This document shows positions 16,370 to 25,179 of a stretch of DNA of 64,000 nt, one piece after another. Position 1 is the stretch's first letter; every line of letters begins with the position of its first letter. Source of the DNA: Bacteroidota bacterium (GTDB lineage: Bacteria > Bacteroidota > Bacteroidia > Bacteroidales > JAAUTT01). The position numbers were made by a program, and so were the translations under genes. Location of the stretch: NCBI GenBank assembly GCA_030706405.1, contig JAUZOO010000012.1, positions 107,890 to 171,889 on the forward strand, read 5' to 3'. A model generated the notes under the pieces. It was given only the letters and a program-made list of their open reading frames with translations, was not told the DNA's origin and did not search any database.

Positions 16370-18988
16370 ATGACAGAAAAAATATATACATGGGTAGATG
16401 TCCAGGAAATATTATTAAATAAGACCCAGCCTTGGCCTGAAGAATTGATTAGTGCTCAAGTTTATTGGTCAGGTCTTATAATGGGGATTAAATGTGATTC
16501 GATAAAAGTCATAGAAGAATTTTTGGATAAAACATTTGATCCTAGATACGATAGAGAAAAAAGTTGCTTAATACTCGAAGATAAAAGTGAGTTACCTGTT
16601 ACCTTAGAAGTAGTTGAAAAACCTATCGAATTTCCTTTAAAGCGGCCAACATTAAAGCGGCCAAATACTATTTATAAAAATTACAGAACCGATTCTGTTC
16701 CAGATTTGCCAGAGAATTGTCCTGATATATTTTGTTTCCATTCATTTAAAGGTGGAGTAGGACGAACTTTACATGCAATTTCTTTAGCCAAAGCCTTTGT
16801 AAATAATGGAAAAAAGGTATTATTGATTGATTCTGATATTGAAGCACCTGGCATTACCTATTTGGCATATTCTACATTAGTGCCTGAATTATCTTATGTT
16901 GACTTTCTGGCCCTTCTTCATAGTGATGAAGATCCAACTTTCCAAAAATCAATTGAATTTACTGCCTCAGTCTTGCAATCGCAACAAAGGGACAATATCT
17001 ATATTCTGCCTGCTTTTAGGAAGTATCAGGATAATTTTTCAATCGGAATATTACCTGAAGACATAATCCTTAATTTTCCCAATGGATTCTGTTTAACAAA
17101 TAGTATTGCAGACCTTGGTAAAAAACTTAAAGTCGATGCAATTATTATTGATGCTCGTGCTGGTATTTCTGATGTTTCAACAGGACTCATTCTTGATTAT
17201 CGAATAAATCGTATTTTTGTTTCGAGCATTAGTGGCCAATCTATCGAAGGAACTACGAAAATTCTTGACCGAATTGCTCCTTTAGAAGAGCTTCCATCCA
17301 ACTTCATAATACCATCAGTAATTCTAACACAAATACCCGAAAATTTTAAAGACAAACTTAGTTCAATTAAAGAAACCTTTAATAACGCTTTCTTCAAAAC
17401 TGATGAGGCTGAGGGTAATTTTATAATAGATAGTTTTAAAAATAACGAGACTTTTTCTGGTTCATTTGTATTTATTGAAAGCGATTTTAACCAAAACCTC
17501 ATTGTTTTACCGGTTGATTGGGATGAAGTTTTAAGAAAGGTAGAAACTTCCCAATTAGTATCTTTAGTAAGTTTATTAGCTTTAGATAAATATTCCTCTT
17601 CAATTGAAATTAAAAAAATTGCATCTAAAAGGAAAGAATTTAAGAGTAAAACAGATACATTGATTTTTGCTGAAAGTGGAAAAGTTAGTTATTTTCATTG
17701 GCTTAACTCTTTGAAAAATTTATCCAAAGATTTTGCGCTAAAGACTCCCATTGTTGTTATTATTGGAGCCAAAGGTTCGGGTAAAACGTTGTTATTTCTT
17801 GAACTATTGAAAAGTAAAAATTGGGAAACATTCGTAAAAAATTCGAATACAGGTTCGAATATTAGGGATGCAATTCTTTTCCCAGTTCTTTCCCCTTTAA
17901 ATTTAGAAGAAAAGGCAAATCAAATTAGAGATGACTGTTTAAAAAATGCCCAAACTATATTGAAGTTTAGCCCTGCTGAATTTGATATTCGCGATTATAT
18001 ACGTGATAACCTAAAAAAAGATTTGCATGAAGGGGAATGGAGAGATATATGGCTTAATGCAATTGCTTATTCAGCCGGGTATAGTATTGGAACACAAGAT
18101 GCTGGTAAAAGACTTATTTCAGATTTGAATGAAAAGTCTAAAACAGCTATTGGTCTTTTTGATGGAATAGAAGATTTATTTCAAACCAATGAACAAATAA
18201 AAAACAATGCCATAGCTCTTCGAGGTTTAATTCAGGAATTACCTGACTTTCTTGATAAACAAATTAATAAATCATTAGGAATTATTATCGTAATACGCCA
18301 GGACTTTATAGATTATGCCATCCATCAAAATTCTGCTCAATATAGAGAGAAATATAAAAGTTATGAATTACGTTGGAATCATAAGGAAGCCCTTAAATTG
18401 GCCTATTCGGTAGCAAGCGAATACTCTCCAAATAGCACAAAGGATCTACCAAATATTGATATCCAATCTTTTGATGAGCTTATAAAAACTTTCACTTTTC
18501 TTTGGGGGCTAAAATTGGGCCCGGATAAATCAAAAGAGGCTTATTCATTAAGATGGGTATTAACCGCTTTGTCCGATTGGAACAATCAAATACAAGCACG
18601 CGACTTAATTCGGTTTTTGTATACGTCTTCTAAAAATTCAATAAATGATAAAAATTCAAATTACAATGATAGATTATTAGTTCCTTCAGCAATTAAGGAA
18701 TCTTTTGGGTATTGTAGCATCGAAAAAACAAAAGAGGTTTCTCAAGAGAATAAAACTTTAGCGGATATTTTTAACAAACTAATTTTAGAAAAAAATAAAC
18801 AAATGCCATTTGAAAAAGATGATTTAAAAATAACTCAACAAGAAATAGATATTTTGGAAAAGAATGGTATTGTAAGAAGGGATAGTGAAAAATACTATGT
18901 TGCAGAAATTTATAGAGAGGGATTAGGATTTAAAATTAATGGAAAAGGGAGAAGGCGAATTTCAGCATTTAGTAAATTAGACATATAA
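16370..18988 (+). CDS. KGGVGR-variant ParA/MinD-like ATPase fused to a second P-loop NTPase
   Basis: An 872-residue two-ATPase protein. Residues 120-420 are a ParA/MinD-type deviant Walker domain: HSFKGGVGRTLHA (Lys127-Thr133, with Arg in place of the usual K/N-T), LLIDSDIEAPG as switch motif, and VDAIIIDARAGISD as Walker B. A second P-loop NTPase follows: IGAKGSGKTLLFLELL (Gly466-Thr473) and AIGLFDGIEDLF (about 602), with a helical region to about 780 and a C-terminal winged-helix-like end (QQEIDILEKNGIVRRD). KGGVGR-variant ATPases of this kind recur next to small helical proteins in accessory islands. A defence role is inferred from fold and setting, not demonstrated. No transmembrane segments are seen. 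Confidence 0.6.
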   Translation: MTEKIYTWVDVQEILLNKTQPWPEELISAQVYWSGLIMGIKCDSIKVIEEFLDKTFDPRYDREKSCLILEDKSELPVTLEVVEKPIEFPLKRPTLKRPNTIYKNYRTDSVPDLPENCPDIFCFHSFKGGVGRTLHAISLAKAFVNNGKKVLLIDSDIEAPGITYLAYSTLVPELSYVDFLALLHSDEDPTFQKSIEFTASVLQSQQRDNIYILPAFRKYQDNFSIGILPEDIILNFPNGFCLTNSIADLGKKLKVDAIIIDARAGISDVSTGLILDYRINRIFVSSISGQSIEGTTKILDRIAPLEELPSNFIIPSVILTQIPENFKDKLSSIKETFNNAFFKTDEAEGNFIIDSFKNNETFSGSFVFIESDFNQNLIVLPVDWDEVLRKVETSQLVSLVSLLALDKYSSSIEIKKIASKRKEFKSKTDTLIFAESGKVSYFHWLNSLKNLSKDFALKTPIVVIIGAKGSGKTLLFLELLKSKNWETFVKNSNTGSNIRDAILFPVLSPLNLEEKANQIRDDCLKNAQTILKFSPAEFDIRDYIRDNLKKDLHEGEWRDIWLNAIAYSAGYSIGTQDAGKRLISDLNEKSKTAIGLFDGIEDLFQTNEQIKNNAIALRGLIQELPDFLDKQINKSLGIIIVIRQDFIDYAIHQNSAQYREKYKSYELRWNHKEALKLAYSVASEYSPNSTKDLPNIDIQSFDELIKTFTFLWGLKLGPDKSKEAYSLRWVLTALSDWNNQIQARDLIRFLYTSSKNSINDKNSNYNDRLLVPSAIKESFGYCSIEKTKEVSQENKTLADIFNKLILEKNKQMPFEKDDLKITQQEIDILEKNGIVRRDSEKYYVAEIYREGLGFKINGKGRRRISAFSKLDI

Positions 18989-19203
18989 TATTTTAATCAT
19001 GTCTCGCCAAAATCCAGGGCTTTAAATCCTGCCGTTTGGCAAGACATATTAATTTTAAAGGTCTTTGCCAAACTCCCCCAGTCTTTAAAGCCCTTCCAAA
19101 TCCGCTCCGCTCCAAAGCGGTCTTTTCATCATCGTTAGTGAATTGTTCCGCCACTGGCTCCACAATCAAGAAAACGGTACGCCACGGATTGCGATAGCTA
19201 AGT

Positions 19204-19272
19204 AACATAATGGGCTATTATGGGTACATTCAGCCGCAGGCGCAACACCCTGTCCCATAATCCCATTATGTT
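19204..19272. repeat. Long imperfect palindrome (attC-like hairpin)
   Basis: Arms AACATAATGGG (19204-19214) plus ATTATGGG (19217-19224) pair with CCCATAAT (19254-19261) plus CCCATTATGTT (19262-19272). This gives 19 bp of stem with a 2-base bulge and a 29-base loop. The right arm ends in GTTAAAT, which fits the integron core-site consensus GTTRRRY; the left arm does not fit RYYYAAC well. It lies in the 963-bp gene-free stretch 18989-19951, whose first part is a GC-richer patch with no credible gene. Confidence 0.5.
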
Positions 19273-19400
19273 AAATAGCCTTTTCAGCGGTGAGGCGAAG
19301 CTTTGTTTTATGTGCTCCGCACAGTAAAATAACCTCAACCTCGAACCTTGCCCCTAAACTCTTGAACATTTATCTTCTGCACCTCTTTACCCCCCCTGTT

Positions 19401-19432
19401 CGGCGTAGTTTAGCAATAGCGTAACTACGCCG
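19401..19432. repeat. Perfect 10-bp inverted repeat hairpin
   Basis: CGGCGTAGTT (19401-19410) and AACTACGCCG (19423-19432) form a 10-bp stem with a 12-base loop in the gene-free stretch between the ATPase and the GH13 gene. No T-run follows directly, so it is not a standard terminator. Confidence 0.5.
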
Positions 19433-19640
19433 GATTATTTTTGGCACGTTGCACCTGCCTTGCCTAAGTAAGCCGGGTTGTCTGGCAAAAAACAGTCAGG
19501 GTATAATAACTGGATAAGTAGCTTATTATTTTACAAACATGAATATTTATCAGTACCCCATTTTTATTTGACTTTATGCAAAAAAGGCCGTAACTTTTCT
19601 AGACAAAACTTAGGTGCTTTCGTGTAATAATTCATTGCTA

Positions 19641-19699
19641 ACTTAACTCAAGTATCAGTAGCAAATTATATAGTTTGCTGATCTAACTTTGAGTTAAAT
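19641..19699. repeat. 59-bp attC-like site
   Basis: The outer ends ACTTAAC (19641-19647) and GTTAAAT (19693-19699) fit the integron attC core consensus RYYYAAC and GTTRRRY exactly. Inside, TTAACTCAA pairs with TTGAGTTAA, and ATCAG-TA-GCAAA pairs with TTTGCTGAT with two extra-helical bases, the kind of asymmetry that marks attC hairpins. The 59-bp length is within the attC range. No integron integrase is in the window, so function is uncertain. 19700-19951 holds only the GH13 leader. Confidence 0.45.
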
Positions 19700-19951
19700 T
19701 TTGGAGTAATTGTCCGGTCAAAATTAATGTAATAATGACCATAACTGATTATGGTTATTGTAGTGTTGACAGCAATTCCCTCATATAAACCCCTGAAATG
19801 ATTGGGTTTAAAAATTAATCAATTCTAATATTGGTTTCTCAACTTCTAAACTAACGTGAAAGAGACTGCATCGATAAATTGGAGGAGATGATAAAATATT
19901 TAAATAGCAAGAAATTATATTTTACGTTAGTCAAAACAGAATTAATGTTTT

Positions 19952-21907
19952 TTGAAGTTTTATGATAAATTAGATTCATTACTTAAAACAAAACATATGT
20001 ATATCAATAAAAGTTCAAAAGAATTTGGTGCTTGGAGAACTAGTGACGTTGCTCCTTCTTCGACAGTTAAGTTTTCTATTTTTTTTCCTGATAATAATAT
20101 TGATGCAACTCAATATGTAAAAAAAAACGACCAACCATCCTATGGTGACCCACAAATTGAATCAATTTATGTTGTTGGTGATTTTCAAACATATTTAGGT
20201 CAACCTCATAACTGGCAAGTTGATGTAAATAATAAGATGAGTAAAACCATTCATGCAAAAGGTTGGGTTTGGTCTTTAACTACACAGCAACTTCCCGAAG
20301 GTTTTTATCAATATAAATATCATATTGTGTTTAATGATGGAACTTTCAGGGTGGTTACCGACCCTTGTTCGAGATATGGTGGGACTGATAATCAAAACTC
20401 AGCATTTACCGTAGGCCCAAGTGTCGTTGCGTCTGTTACTCCGATTGCACATAGAAAACATCTCAGAGAACTTATTATTTATGAATTAAATATTGATGAC
20501 TTTACAGCAGAATTTCTCGACGGAGTTGCTCCTTTAGACGCTGTTGCAAGTAAACTTAATTATCTTAAAAATGATTTAGGTATTAATGCAATATTGTTTT
20601 TACCTTGGACGGCATGGGGAGATAATGAATATAGTTGGGGATATACTCCAAATCAATATTTTTCAGTAGAACATCGTTATACTGATAATATCATAACACC
20701 AAATCCATCATGCCAATTGTCAAGGTTAAGAGATCTTATAAATGCATGTCATTTTTTAGACATTCATGTAATTATGGATGGGGTATTTAATCATGTTTCG
20801 CCTGGCAATGTATTTCCATATCAAATGTTTTATAAAAACCAAATAGATTCACCATACATAGGTACTTTTGGTGGCACTTTTTCAGGTTTACCAGACCTGA
20901 ATTATAATAATGGCTGTGTACAAGAATTTGTTGGTGATGTTTGTCGGTACTGGATTGATGAATTCAAAATCGATGGTATTCGTTTTGATAATACTACAAA
21001 TTTTTATATTCCAAATAATCAAAATGGTCTTCCAACTCTACTCAGTGATATAGCGAAATATGTTAACGATCCTAATTTTTCTCTCACATTAGAACATATT
21101 GATTTATCAGCAGCGACTGTTGTAAATAACACCGTCGCAACAAGCTTTTGGCATAATGGGCTTTATCAGGCAACATTTGAATCTTTATGGAATAATCAAA
21201 TCACTCAAAATCTATTGGTTCATTTAGATTCGCACCAATATTTAAATGCAGAAAAAGTGGCAACGCTCTATTTATCGAATCACGATCATAGTCATGTCAC
21301 TTGGCAGTGTGGGGCAAATAATACTATTTGCAACTATAATAATAGCGGTTCAATGTGTTGGTATAAAACACAGCCTTATGCAATTGCAATGATGACTGCA
21401 CCAGGTGTTCCAATGATTCAAAATGGTCAGGAATTTGCCGAGGATCACTGGATTCCTGAAAACGACCAAGAAAGTAACAGGCGAATAAAGACTCGTCCAA
21501 TTCGCTGGGGGTATCAAAATGATAAAATTGGTAAAGAGATATTTAATGTTTACAAAACATTAATAGGTATTAGAGTAAAGTATTTAGGACTTTGTTCGGA
21601 TAATTTTTATCCCAATTGGGCTTCATGGCAAACACAGTTCAATGAAGAGGGGTATGGTATTGATACGAAATCTCAAACAGCCATTTATCATAGATGGGGC
21701 GTTAATCTTTTAGGTAAAACAGAACTATTTATAGTAGTTCTTAATTTCTCAAAGAATGATACTTTTGTTGACATTCCTTTTCCTCAGAATGGAAATTGGA
21801 TTGATATATTAAACGGTAATCAACAATATCTTGTGACTAATTATAAATTGCAAACTCAAAAAATTAACTCTAATTGGGGTAAAATATTATTTAAATTATC
21901 CAATTAA
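19952..21907 (+). CDS. GH13 alpha-amylase-family enzyme with N-terminal CBM48-like domain
   Basis: A 651-residue, probably cytoplasmic glycoside hydrolase. An early-set (CBM48-like) domain covers about residues 20-150 (IYVVGDF...GFYQYKYHIVF). The GH13 barrel follows with all four conserved regions: I DGVFNHV (Asp276), II GIRFDNTTN (nucleophile Asp346), III LTLEHID (acid/base Glu381) and IV LSNHDHS (Asp445). The layout resembles glycogen-branching or trehalose-type GH13 members; substrate cannot be fixed. The frame begins at a TTG (19952); an in-frame ATG at 19997 is an alternative. No signal peptide. It is AT-rich and flanked on both sides by large palindromes, as an isolated cassette would be. 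Confidence 0.85.
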   Translation: MKFYDKLDSLLKTKHMYINKSSKEFGAWRTSDVAPSSTVKFSIFFPDNNIDATQYVKKNDQPSYGDPQIESIYVVGDFQTYLGQPHNWQVDVNNKMSKTIHAKGWVWSLTTQQLPEGFYQYKYHIVFNDGTFRVVTDPCSRYGGTDNQNSAFTVGPSVVASVTPIAHRKHLRELIIYELNIDDFTAEFLDGVAPLDAVASKLNYLKNDLGINAILFLPWTAWGDNEYSWGYTPNQYFSVEHRYTDNIITPNPSCQLSRLRDLINACHFLDIHVIMDGVFNHVSPGNVFPYQMFYKNQIDSPYIGTFGGTFSGLPDLNYNNGCVQEFVGDVCRYWIDEFKIDGIRFDNTTNFYIPNNQNGLPTLLSDIAKYVNDPNFSLTLEHIDLSAATVVNNTVATSFWHNGLYQATFESLWNNQITQNLLVHLDSHQYLNAEKVATLYLSNHDHSHVTWQCGANNTICNYNNSGSMCWYKTQPYAIAMMTAPGVPMIQNGQEFAEDHWIPENDQESNRRIKTRPIRWGYQNDKIGKEIFNVYKTLIGIRVKYLGLCSDNFYPNWASWQTQFNEEGYGIDTKSQTAIYHRWGVNLLGKTELFIVVLNFSKNDTFVDIPFPQNGNWIDILNGNQQYLVTNYKLQTQKINSNWGKILFKLSN

Positions 21908-21929
21908 TAAAAAATTGAACGAAAAATGC

Positions 21930-22061
21930 CACTAACATTTTGTATAAGTAATGGCAGGCGATGTGGTAAATATCAAGGTTTGTAACCCGCTCAAACTGCG
22001 TAGCGATTTGACGGGTAATTACCACGCAATTTACTACTACTCATACAGGTCGCCGTTACTG
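21930..22061. repeat. Large attC-like imperfect palindrome after the GH13 gene
   Basis: A 132-bp dyad just downstream of the GH13 stop. TGTATAAGTA (21941) pairs with TACTCATACA (22039), GTGGTAA with TTACCAC, and ACCCGCTCAAA with TTTGACGGGT (one bulged base). The outer ends are CTAAC and GTTAC. Size and shape match large attC-type or other cassette-associated hairpins, but the right core does not fit GTTRRRY. 22062-22294 contains no gene and probably includes the left flank of the IS110 relic. Confidence 0.5.
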
Positions 22062-22294
22062 GCAATCCAGGGTATACCCAAAACATTAACTTGTGAAGCT
22101 AACGAATAAACAGTTCCGAAGCAATACTATCTTTACGAAGCTCTTTGTAAGGCTGATTTTTAAAGTGTTGCATAAAAGCACGCGTGCAATCCTGGTTGAG
22201 ATGATTGCGATAACTTAAGTGGAGGTATCAACCCCGATCAGAATATTTACTTTGCCAAAAGCTCATCTCCAAAGAGTCTTTAAATAAAAAAGAT

Positions 22295-22970
22295 ATGGAA
22301 GAAAATGTTAATTCAATGGGAATCATCAATTCCAATGCGGCGGGGATAGATGTAGGGAGTCGCTCACATTGGGTTGCAGTATGCCAATGTGATTTTGTGC
22401 AATGGGAAGTTTACCAAGAATATCAAAGGAAAAAAGACGGATATAAAAGATTGTCAATGGATCCAGAAACTACATAGCTTGTGCTTATTTAGCAGTAGTT
22501 TTTTGCCCGATGGCCAAACCGAGCAATTGCGGACTTATTGCCGGCATCGTTCGAACCTATTAGACAGCGTAGCATCTACATCCAAGAAGATGCAAAAATA
22601 TTTACGCCTCTTAGACCTTCGATTAGATGTGGTCGTCAAGGACGTTTGTGGGTTGACCAGCCTATCCATTATACGTGCGATATGTGCCGGAGAGAAATCT
22701 CCGGAAAAATTGGCCGCATTACGGCATTATAACTGTAGGAAAAGTGAAGAAGAAATAGCCAAAGCCCTTCAGTCCAATGGCAGGGAAGATTATTTGTTTG
22801 CCCTAAACTGGGAACTTACGATCACCTGCAAATGAAAATCGGGCAAGCGATGAAAAAATAGAACAGATGTTAAATGAGATTATAGAAGGTGATGATAACA
22901 AAAAACAACACACCATAGACCCCAAACCACATAAGCTAATGTATCTGGCATTTTCTTTAAATTCTAGATG
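22295..22970 (+). pseudogene. IS110-family transposase relic
   Basis: A broken transposase spread over two frames. The first frame starts with MGIINSNAAGIDVGSRSHWVAV, the first catalytic block of the IS110 DEDD transposase. After about residue 35 the reading shifts to a frame giving GKKTDIKDCQWIQKLHSL, LRTYCRHRSNLLD and GLTSLSIIRAICAGE. A third shift near 22820 gives further eroded pieces (ENRASDEKIEQMLNEI). The C-terminal transposase_20 part with its conserved Ser is gone. Internal deletions and frameshifts make it inactive. Ends were not found. Confidence 0.8.
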
Positions 22971-22996
22971 AATGCCTGACCAGTATTGAATTTTCA

Positions 22997-23200
22997 TTAA
23001 ATATTTCCCTTTAAAAATTCGCTTAGTTCAAACAATTTGCCGGCTTGTCTAATTTGGAAAGAATGCAACCTATTGTCATAGCAGTAAGGACATCTTCCTC
23101 CAGGTCTGCAACTTCTATCGAAAGCTTGAGAGTGACGATATGGCCTTCGCCAATCCTTTCGTTTGGGATAATAATTATCGAATGACATAATCGAGTCCAA
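22997..23200 (-). CDS. Small CPYC-motif protein, unknown function
   Basis: A 67-residue basic protein, or 63 from the second Met. The segment RRPYRHSQAFDRSCRPGGRC is followed directly by PYCYDNRLHS. The spaced cysteines (SCR...CPYC) suggest a single metal-binding knuckle, and the sequence resembles short conserved Bacteroidota proteins with this C-x-C-x2-C pattern. It overlaps no better ORF. It could also be a fragment left by IS activity next door. Confidence 0.45.
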   Translation of the reverse strand: MDSIMSFDNYYPKRKDWRRPYRHSQAFDRSCRPGGRCPYCYDNRLHSFQIRQAGKLFELSEFLKGNI

Positions 23201-23247
23201 TTTAATAAATCGCTAACCCCAAATAGTGGTGTATCCTAAAAACATCA

Positions 23248-23658
23248 TTAGTTTTTAGATCGGTCAATAAAGTCGCTAAATCCTTCCGGGATAACGACAT
23301 GTGACAACTTCTGATAATTCTGATAAAAAATATAAGAGGAAAGATCTACCAAAAGTTTTTGGTCATTAGAATCGAAGCCTTTTGAAGGATCCTGCTCCAT
23401 AATTTTCATGAAGATTGCAAGGCTTTTAAGCTCGTCGTTATATTTATTTCTAAGGTAGATGACAAAAAATGTTAATGTTTGAGAGACTTCATAAATATAA
23501 TTTCCAGATGCCGGGTCAACATTAAAATTTTCGATGAATTTAGAAGAGCCTGTAAAATTAGACAGTGCCTTCATAATCCCAATGTCACTTTGGATTTCTG
23601 ATAAGGTCAGACTTTGTGATAAAGCTTTTGCTTGAACAAAAATGTTGGAACTTTTCAT
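23248..23658 (-). CDS. Hypothetical helical protein
   Basis: The frame is open to 23775, but the first 39 residues are translated palindrome sequence and not protein-like. The likely start is the Met at 23658, giving 136 residues. The product is helical and acidic (SLTLSEIQSDIGIMKALSNF, LVDLSSYIFYQNYQKLSHVV) without recognisable motif, signal peptide or membrane segment. I see no functional clue apart from its position at the edge of the transposon-like region. Confidence 0.4.
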   Translation of the reverse strand: MKSSNIFVQAKALSQSLTLSEIQSDIGIMKALSNFTGSSKFIENFNVDPASGNYIYEVSQTLTFFVIYLRNKYNDELKSLAIFMKIMEQDPSKGFDSNDQKLLVDLSSYIFYQNYQKLSHVVIPEGFSDFIDRSKN

Positions 23659-23727
23659 AATTAAGGAATTAGAATTTTCACTCCACCCCCTCTTAAAAAA
23701 GAAGGGCATGAACCTTTGTATACGATA

Positions 23728-23846
23728 GCTCTGAATAGGTACCGCCAAGCACCTTAGACAGCTAAAATACACCAAAGGAACACACCCTATGCAGGTGCGT
23801 TCACTCGGGCTTCGCTGTCTTTAAAATTGGCGGTTTTATTCAGAGC
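23728..23846. repeat. 119-bp palindromic structure next to the Cas12-like gene
   Basis: Three consecutive arms pair: GCTCTGAATA (23728-23737) with TATTCAGAGC (23837-23846), ACCGCCAA (23741-23748) with TTGGCGGT (23827-23834), and AGACAGC (23756-23762) with GCTGTCT (23814-23820). This leaves small internal loops and a 51-base apical region. It lies about 200 bp upstream of the Cas12f-like start. It could be an insertion-site landmark, a transposon-end relic or an RNA hairpin; the sequence does not decide. Confidence 0.6.
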
Positions 23847-23920
23847 GAAACTTCAGTGAAGCAATATGTTTTTCTGATTGCAAAAGTAAATCTTTGCTTT
23901 TAGATTCCTGATGAAATTCT

Positions 23921-23930
23921 CGTCAATTAT
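23921..23930 (+). promoter_or_regulatory. Short copy of the element's shared motif upstream of the Cas12f-like gene
   Basis: CGTCAATTAT here is identical to the right half of the 20-bp motif at 25938-25957 and is followed by the same AG two bases later. It lies 112 bp before the Cas12f-like start codon. It may be an operator or transposase-binding half site; chance is possible in such AT-rich sequence. Confidence 0.3.
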
Positions 23931-24042
23931 TAGAAGAGAATGCAAAAAAAGTTAGTAACTTCATTGTGAATTAGCTTTTAAAGCTAAAACGATCTTTTTG
24001 ATTCAAGAATAAAAAAGGTATTCTTACTTCAAACATTTCATA

Positions 24043-25179
24043 ATGAATCCTGAATTTCTTCCCGATCCTAATTCTATTATTATCACGAGGAAAATACGGA
24101 TATTTATTGATGTTCCTGAAAATAATAAGGAAAAGGGCATAGAGTTTTTTAATAAGCTAAAATCTTGGCAAACACTTGTATTTAAAGCCTCCAACTTAGT
24201 TTCTTCTCATTTATTTATCCAAGCTCAAGCCAAAGAGCTTATTTATCTCCAAGAAGATGTCAAATTTCGATTAACCAATAGAAAGCTTGACGAAAAAGGA
24301 ATGTTAAATACATCATTCTTTAATTCTACTTATAAATTAATCTCACAAAAATTTAAAAAAGAACTTCCATCTGCAATAATTACATGCTTGAACCATAATA
24401 TTTTCTCCACCTTTTCAAAGGAAAAGGCACAATATTCCAATGGAGAACGGAGTCTTAGGTCGTACAAAAGTACTATTCCTGTTCCTTTTACTTCAGAATC
24501 CCTATATGACCTAAAATACAATAGAGGGTCTCGCAATTTCACTTTTACATTATTTAAAAGCCAAGAATACCAAATTCCATTAAGAACATTTCTTGGGAGG
24601 GATTTAAGCAACAATAAATTTATATTGGAGAAATGTTTAACCAATGAATATAAACTTTGTAATTCATCTTATTTGATAAAAGAAAACAAAATCTATCTTT
24701 TGCTAACAATTAAAATTCCACCTCAAAAGCACGATCTAAACTATGATACCACTGCTTATGTTTCACTTTCATTTTTAGCTCCAATTATTGTTAAGATAAA
24801 CGACAAATCTTTCAATATCGGTGATACAGAAAGTTTTTTATATAAAAGGCTGGCAATTCAACAAGGATTAAAAAGAAGACAACAGTTGATGAAATTTAAT
24901 AATGGGGGTAAGGGCAGAGAAAAAAAAACATTAGCTATAAAGCAATTTAGGCAAAAGGAAAAACAATTTATAGACAATTTCACTCATAAGTTATCCTATG
25001 ATTTGGTAAATTTTTGCATATCCAACAAAATAGGGAAATTGGAACTTAAAGAAGTGAATCAAAATATCGAAGAAGCCTACAATTACCCTATTGTAATAAG
25101 AAACTGGTCTTTTGGAAGTTTATTAGATAAAATAGAATATAAATGTAAAATGAAAGGTATAATTTTAACAAGAAACTAA
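24043..25179 (+). CDS. Cas12f-like, naturally nuclease-dead type V effector
   Basis: A 378-residue protein that aligns by eye with Cas12f/TnpB along its whole length: an N-terminal WED-like strand (IITRKIRIFIDV), a helical REC-like region, SYKSTIPVPF, the WED return strand KIYLLLTIKI, and the RuvC fold from residue 237. Instead of the GIDLG box it has YVSLS, with Ser241 at the RuvC-I Asp position. The bridging helix (GREKKTLAIKQFRQKEKQF), NFTHKLSYDLVNFC and NWSFGSLLDKIEYKCKMKGI are family-like. In RuvC-II the Glu position is Lys336 (LELKEV), although Glu334 and Glu337 flank it. The protein stops before the zinc ribbon and RuvC-III, and no such remnant exists in any frame downstream. This parallels Cas12k and TnpB-derived repressors. 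A CRISPR array follows 103 bp later on the same strand. Confidence 0.82.
   Translation: MNPEFLPDPNSIIITRKIRIFIDVPENNKEKGIEFFNKLKSWQTLVFKASNLVSSHLFIQAQAKELIYLQEDVKFRLTNRKLDEKGMLNTSFFNSTYKLISQKFKKELPSAIITCLNHNIFSTFSKEKAQYSNGERSLRSYKSTIPVPFTSESLYDLKYNRGSRNFTFTLFKSQEYQIPLRTFLGRDLSNNKFILEKCLTNEYKLCNSSYLIKENKIYLLLTIKIPPQKHDLNYDTTAYVSLSFLAPIIVKINDKSFNIGDTESFLYKRLAIQQGLKRRQQLMKFNNGGKGREKKTLAIKQFRQKEKQFIDNFTHKLSYDLVNFCISNKIGKLELKEVNQNIEEAYNYPIVIRNWSFGSLLDKIEYKCKMKGIILTRN

Noticed and set aside
18993..19208. 71-residue minus-strand ORF after the ATPase gene
   Set aside because: No family features; it covers a GC-richer patch next to the hairpins and probably reflects non-coding sequence.
19641..19699. 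Firm annotation as integron attachment site
   Set aside because: The cores fit, but no integrase or cassette array is in the window, so it is reported only as attC-like.
22997..23200. The CPYC small protein as part of the IS110 relic
   Set aside because: It is on the opposite strand and does not resemble IS110 transposase; listed as a low-confidence independent gene instead.
24043..25179. Cas12f-like gene as a simple nonsense-truncated pseudogene
   Set aside because: No zinc-ribbon or RuvC-III remnant occurs in any frame after the stop, and two active-site positions upstream are also changed while the fold is kept. Decay cannot be fully excluded without homologues.
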